A DNA stretch of 9,611 nt from Acidobacteriota bacterium (GTDB lineage Bacteria; Acidobacteriota; Vicinamibacteria; Vicinamibacterales; CAVVIG01): positions 1 through 9,611 of the forward strand of contig QHWK01000063.1 in the NCBI GenBank assembly GCA_003223775.1. Reading direction: 5' to 3'. Both the position numbers and the translations under genes were made by a program. Of the stretch, positions 7,397 through 9,611 are shown piece by piece. Numbering within the stretch: position 1 is the stretch's first letter; every line of letters begins with the position of its first letter. A model generated the notes under the pieces. It ran no database searches, was not told the DNA's origin, and saw only the letters and a program-made list of their open reading frames with translations.

Positions 7397-7414
7397 GGAA
7401 GCAAGTCCGCTTCC
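7397..7414. promoter_or_regulatory. Candidate operator: GGAAGC-N6-GCTTCC dyad
   Basis: This is a perfect 6-base inverted repeat with a 6-base spacer, ending 3 bases before the TATAAT. It occupies the place where a -35 box would be (none resembling TTGACA is present). That position suits a dimeric regulator that either blocks polymerase or replaces a missing -35 contact. No regulator gene next to it is recognisable, so the role is inferred. Confidence 0.45.
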
Positions 7415-7417
7415 ACA

Positions 7418-7423
7418 TATAAT
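7418..7423 (+). promoter_or_regulatory. -10 box TATAAT, possible leaderless promoter for namZ-like gene
   Basis: A perfect TATAAT stands out in very GC-rich surroundings. Six bases separate it from the A of the ATG at 7430, the usual distance to a transcription start, so the mRNA may begin at the start codon. No Shine-Dalgarno-like purine run precedes that ATG, which agrees with leaderless initiation. No -35 hexamer is seen at 15-19 bases. Confidence 0.55.
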
Positions 7424-7429
7424 TCTCCG

Positions 7430-8614
7430 ATGGCCGTTGCGCTCGGGCGGATGTCGGTCGTGCTCGGCAGCGAACGCCTGCTGGCCTCCAAGCGCCTCGA
7501 CGGGCGGCGCGTTGGCATCGTCTGCAACCCGGCGTCGGTGGACCACGCGCTGCAGCACGTCGCCGACCGCATCGCCGCGCATCCCGCGGCGCGGCTCGGC
7601 GCGATTTTCGGTCCGCAGCACGGCTTCCGCTCCGACCTGCAGGACAACATGATCGAGACGCGGCATGCGCACGACGAGGTGCGCCGCGTGCCGGTCTACT
7701 CGCTCTACAGCGAGGTCCGCGAGCCGACCGACGACATGCTGCGCGATCTCGACGTGCTCGTCGTCGATCTGCAGGACGTCGGCGTCCGCATCTACACCTA
7801 CATCTACACACTCGCGAACTGTCTCAAAGCCGCCAGGCGCGCCGGTCTGCCCGTCGTCGTCTGCGATCGGCCGAACCCGATCGGCGGCGCGCAGGTCGAG
7901 GGCATGGTGCTCGTGCCGGGCTTCGAGTCGTTCGTCGGCATGTATCCGATTCCGATGCGGCACGGGATGACGATCGGCGAGATCGCGCGCCTCTTCAACG
8001 AGCACTTCGGCATCGGCGCGGATCTCGAGATCGTCGCGATGGAGGGGTGGCGGCGCGAGATGTACTGGGACGACACGGGGCGCACCTGGATCATCTCGTC
8101 GCCCAACATCCCGACGTTCGACACGACGACGGTGTACCCGGGCGGCGTGCTGTTCGAGGGGACGAACGTGTCCGAGGGCCGCGGCACGACGCGGCCCTTC
8201 GAGCTGCTCGGCGCGCCGTGGGTGATCGCCGAGCGGTTCGCCGAAGGGATGAACACGCGCCGGCTGCCGGGCGTCTTCTTCCGGCCGGCGCTCTTCGAGC
8301 CGACGTTCCACAAGCACGCGAAGCTGGGATGCGCCGGCTGCCAGGTGCACATGCTCGATCGGCGGACGTTCCGTGCCGTGGAGAGCGGCGTCGCGCTGAT
8401 CGAGGCTTTCCGCGCCGCCTCGCCCGACGAGTTCGCGTGGAAGCCGCCGCCCTACGAGTACGAGTACGACAAGATGCCGATCGACTGCCTCGCCGGATCG
8501 TCGGAGCTGCGCGAGCAGATCGAAGCCGGCATGCCGGCGCGCGAGATTGCGCGTTCATGGGAACCGGCGGTCGCTCGCTTCATGAAGATCCGCGAGCGGT
8601 TTCTCCTGTACTGA
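7430..8614 (+). CDS. namZ: DUF1343 / NamZ-like exo-beta-N-acetylmuramidase family protein
   Basis: This 394-residue protein matches the DUF1343 family (NamZ, GH171), whose characterised member removes N-acetylmuramic acid from the non-reducing end of peptidoglycan fragments during cell-wall recycling. Family signatures in order: GRRVGIVCNPASVD (25-38), FGPQHGFRSD (60-69), VYSLYSEVREPT (89-100), DLQDVGVRIYTYIYTL (113-128), CDRPNPIGG (145-153), MRHGMTIGEIA (176-186), SPNIPT (224-229), YPGG and EGTNVSEGRGT (236-253), PFELLGAPW (256-264). It appears full length. There is no signal peptide, so it should act in the cytoplasm or leave by another route; some family members are exported. The ATG at 7430 is preferred over 7238 because the 64-residue extension has no family similarity and covers the dyad and the -10 box. 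An ATG at 7451 is a further alternative. No NagZ, MurQ or permease gene adjoins it, so substrate use is inferred from the family. Confidence 0.88.
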   Translation: MAVALGRMSVVLGSERLLASKRLDGRRVGIVCNPASVDHALQHVADRIAAHPAARLGAIFGPQHGFRSDLQDNMIETRHAHDEVRRVPVYSLYSEVREPTDDMLRDLDVLVVDLQDVGVRIYTYIYTLANCLKAARRAGLPVVVCDRPNPIGGAQVEGMVLVPGFESFVGMYPIPMRHGMTIGEIARLFNEHFGIGADLEIVAMEGWRREMYWDDTGRTWIISSPNIPTFDTTTVYPGGVLFEGTNVSEGRGTTRPFELLGAPWVIAERFAEGMNTRRLPGVFFRPALFEPTFHKHAKLGCAGCQVHMLDRRTFRAVESGVALIEAFRAASPDEFAWKPPPYEYEYDKMPIDCLAGSSELREQIEAGMPAREIARSWEPAVARFMKIRERFLLY

Positions 8615-8632
8615 CGCCCGGAAATTAAAGAA

Positions 8633-9115
8633 TTAATTGCGCTTTTTCGCGGTTCCTCTCGCCGCAGTAATTTGCTCCGCGTGCCGGTGCGCGTGCGGGC
8701 CGTAGATTTCGAGCCACCGCTCTGGCGTGTAGTTGCCCTTGTGCTCGGTGTGCGATCCGGGCCGCTGCCAGTCGGCGTCGGTCATGCACTTCAGGATCTC
8801 GGCCGTCGCCATCCGCGCGGCCTTGAACGCCTCGAGCGACGCGGCGATCGGCCGATCGTAGAACAGCCGCTTCGCGAACTGATCCTGGTCGTACCCCTGG
8901 ATCGGCGGGTTGTCCAGCGCCAGCAGCAGCCGCAGGCGGATCGCCGCCGTCATCTCGCTGTCGCCAAGATGGTGCACCACCTCGCGCGCGCTCCATTTGC
9001 CCGGCGCCGGCCGCGCGTTGAGCTGCTCGTCGTCGATGCCGATGAGCGCTTCGGAGACGGCGCGGTAGCCGTCGGTGTACTGATCGATCAACTGCTGGCG
9101 CTCTTCTCGTGTCAC
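8633..9115 (-). CDS. DinB-like (DinB_2) putative metal-dependent protein
   Basis: This 160-residue protein shows the pattern of the DinB/YfiT four-helix-bundle superfamily. APGKWSAREVVHHLGDSE (37-54) supplies the first metal-ligand histidine (H49, in HLGDSE). The C-terminal HAHRHAEQI (141-149) supplies the other two (probably H141 and H145). Members bind a divalent metal; several act as thiol transferases with bacillithiol or mycothiol, but many have no known reaction and none can be assigned here. The initiation codon is GTG at 9115, 3 bases after the stop of the upstream LOG-family gene, with GGGTGA in the overlap zone as a weak Shine-Dalgarno site; there is no suitable upstream ATG. The two genes are therefore probably co-translated. 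The tail AKKRN is basic. It converges on the namZ-like gene with an 18-base AT-rich gap. Confidence 0.85.
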   Translation of the reverse strand: MTREERQQLIDQYTDGYRAVSEALIGIDDEQLNARPAPGKWSAREVVHHLGDSEMTAAIRLRLLLALDNPPIQGYDQDQFAKRLFYDRPIAASLEAFKAARMATAEILKCMTDADWQRPGSHTEHKGNYTPERWLEIYGPHAHRHAEQITAARGTAKKRN

Positions 9116-9118
9116 GTC

Positions 9119-9611
9119 TCACCCGCGTGTCTTGGCGATGCCCGGCGCCGCCGCTTCCTGCTCGGTGGCCGGCTCGAGGTGGTGCGCGATCAGATGGCCG
9201 CGCAGGTACTCGAACGCGTCCGACGGCGAGTCGGCGTAGCGGAGCAGGCCCACGTCGTGATCGGCGATCGCGCCCCACTCCACCATCGGCTGCAGCGTGA
9301 GCACCTGATCCCAGTACTCGCGGCCGTAGAGCACGACGCCGATCTGCTTCGAGAGCTTGTCGGTCTGCACGAGCGTGAGGATCTCGAAGAGCTCGTCGAG
9401 CGTGCCGAAGCCGCCGGGAAAGATCACGAGCGCCTTGGCGAGGTACGCGAACCAGAACTTGCGCATGAAGAAGTAGTGGAACTCGAAGTGCAGCCCCTCG
9501 GTGATGTACGGGTTGGCGCCCTGCTCGAACGGGAGGCGGATGTTGAGGCCGATCGTCTTGCCGCCGCCCTCGCGGGCGCCGCGGTTCGCCGCCTCCATGA
9601 TGCCGGGGCCG
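9119..9611 (-). CDS. LOG / TIGR00730-family protein, 5' end outside the window (partial)
   Basis: The visible 163 residues are the C-terminal part of a LOG-like protein (once annotated as lysine decarboxylase). The family hydrolyses the ribose-base bond of nucleoside 5'-monophosphates; its best-known activity is cytokinin riboside 5'-monophosphate phosphoribohydrolase. The reading frame runs off the window edge: GPGIMEAANRGA begins at 9610, and GPGIMEAANRG is an internal nucleotide-binding motif, so the Met at 9598 is not the start. The other signature, PGGFGTLDELFE, lies 61-72 residues after that Met. RLPFEQGANPYI and FHYFFMRKFWFAY are typical of the longer bacterial subgroup. The C-terminus after about residue 145 (EQEAAAPGIAKTRG) is a low-complexity tail. 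It probably heads an operon with the DinB-like gene. Confidence 0.9.
   Translation of the reverse strand, partial: GPGIMEAANRGAREGGGKTIGLNIRLPFEQGANPYITEGLHFEFHYFFMRKFWFAYLAKALVIFPGGFGTLDELFEILTLVQTDKLSKQIGVVLYGREYWDQVLTLQPMVEWGAIADHDVGLLRYADSPSDAFEYLRGHLIAHHLEPATEQEAAAPGIAKTRG

Larger units (their letters stand above)
7201..7429. other. Divergent control region between the RRM and namZ-like genes
   Basis: This 229-base stretch has no gene I can support. On the namZ side it holds a dyad (7397-7414) and a TATAAT (7418-7423). On the RRM side there is the Shine-Dalgarno site and a weak TATTTA (minus strand, 7242-7247) without a good -35 partner. GCTGCAC occurs twice at 7270-7276 and 7281-7287, an 11-base period that puts both copies on the same DNA face. 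A small palindrome, GTAG-T-CTAC, lies at 7373-7381. I see no tRNA or known riboswitch in it. The plus frame stays open from 7238, but its translation does not look like the NamZ family. Confidence 0.6.

Noticed and set aside
7238..7429. 64-codon N-terminal extension of the namZ-like gene
   Set aside because: It has no similarity to the family, is not a signal peptide, and covers the dyad and the TATAAT promoter element.
8615..8650. Possible terminator between the convergent namZ-like and DinB-like genes
   Set aside because: There is an AT-rich dyad (ATTAA-AGAA-TTAAT, 8624-8637) and a later T5 run, but the stem is only five A-T pairs and the T-run is not adjacent, so I cannot support a terminator.
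8625..9278. Minus-strand 217-codon frame over the DinB-like gene and LOG 3' end
   Set aside because: It is an Arg-rich frame shadow. The two frames with recognisable families explain the region fully.

Overview
The window is GC-rich (third codon positions are almost always G or C) and carries closely packed bacterial genes on both strands. A Gram-negative cell is implied by a lipoprotein membrane-fusion adaptor and an RND permease. The gene styles, together with a two-hairpin GTAGGGCG...CGCCCTAC intergenic repeat of a kind I associate with Acidobacteriota (Vicinamibacteria-like) genomes, suggest that phylum. This placement is from memory and only moderately secure.

Positions 1-98 hold the end of an intergenic region with the composite inverted repeat. 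Positions 99-6634 are one tightly coupled plus-strand operon: a periplasmic adaptor lipoprotein, an RND inner-membrane permease, an OmpR-family response regulator and a sensor histidine kinase. Start and stop codons overlap at the first and third junctions and are 4 bases apart at the second. The likely logic is that the kinase senses something in the envelope and phosphorylates the regulator, which controls the pump. No TolC-type outer-membrane factor gene is present here; it may lie upstream or elsewhere.

Positions 6648-7200 (minus strand) hold a two-gene unit: a small RRM-type RNA-binding protein with a glycine-rich tail, then a 72-residue basic-tailed protein resembling the small beta-barrel (DUF3553/UvrD C-terminal-like) domain. 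It converges on the kinase gene with a 13-base gap. Positions 7201-7429 are a divergent control region. It has a perfect TATAAT exactly 6 bases before the ATG of the next gene and a perfect 6-6-6 dyad just upstream, suggesting a regulated, possibly leaderless promoter.

Positions 7430-8614 (plus) encode a DUF1343/NamZ-type protein (exo-beta-N-acetylmuramidase family, peptidoglycan recycling) without a visible signal peptide. Positions 8633-9611 (minus) hold a DinB-like putative metal-dependent protein with a GTG start, placed 3 bases after a LOG/TIGR00730-family gene whose 5' end lies outside the window.

I did not find a defence island, CRISPR array, transposon, RNA gene or clearly new multi-gene system. 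The points most worth a second look are the namZ promoter architecture, an unusual lysine next to the proton-relay aspartate pair of the RND pump, the RRM plus small beta-barrel pair, and the terminal repeat.
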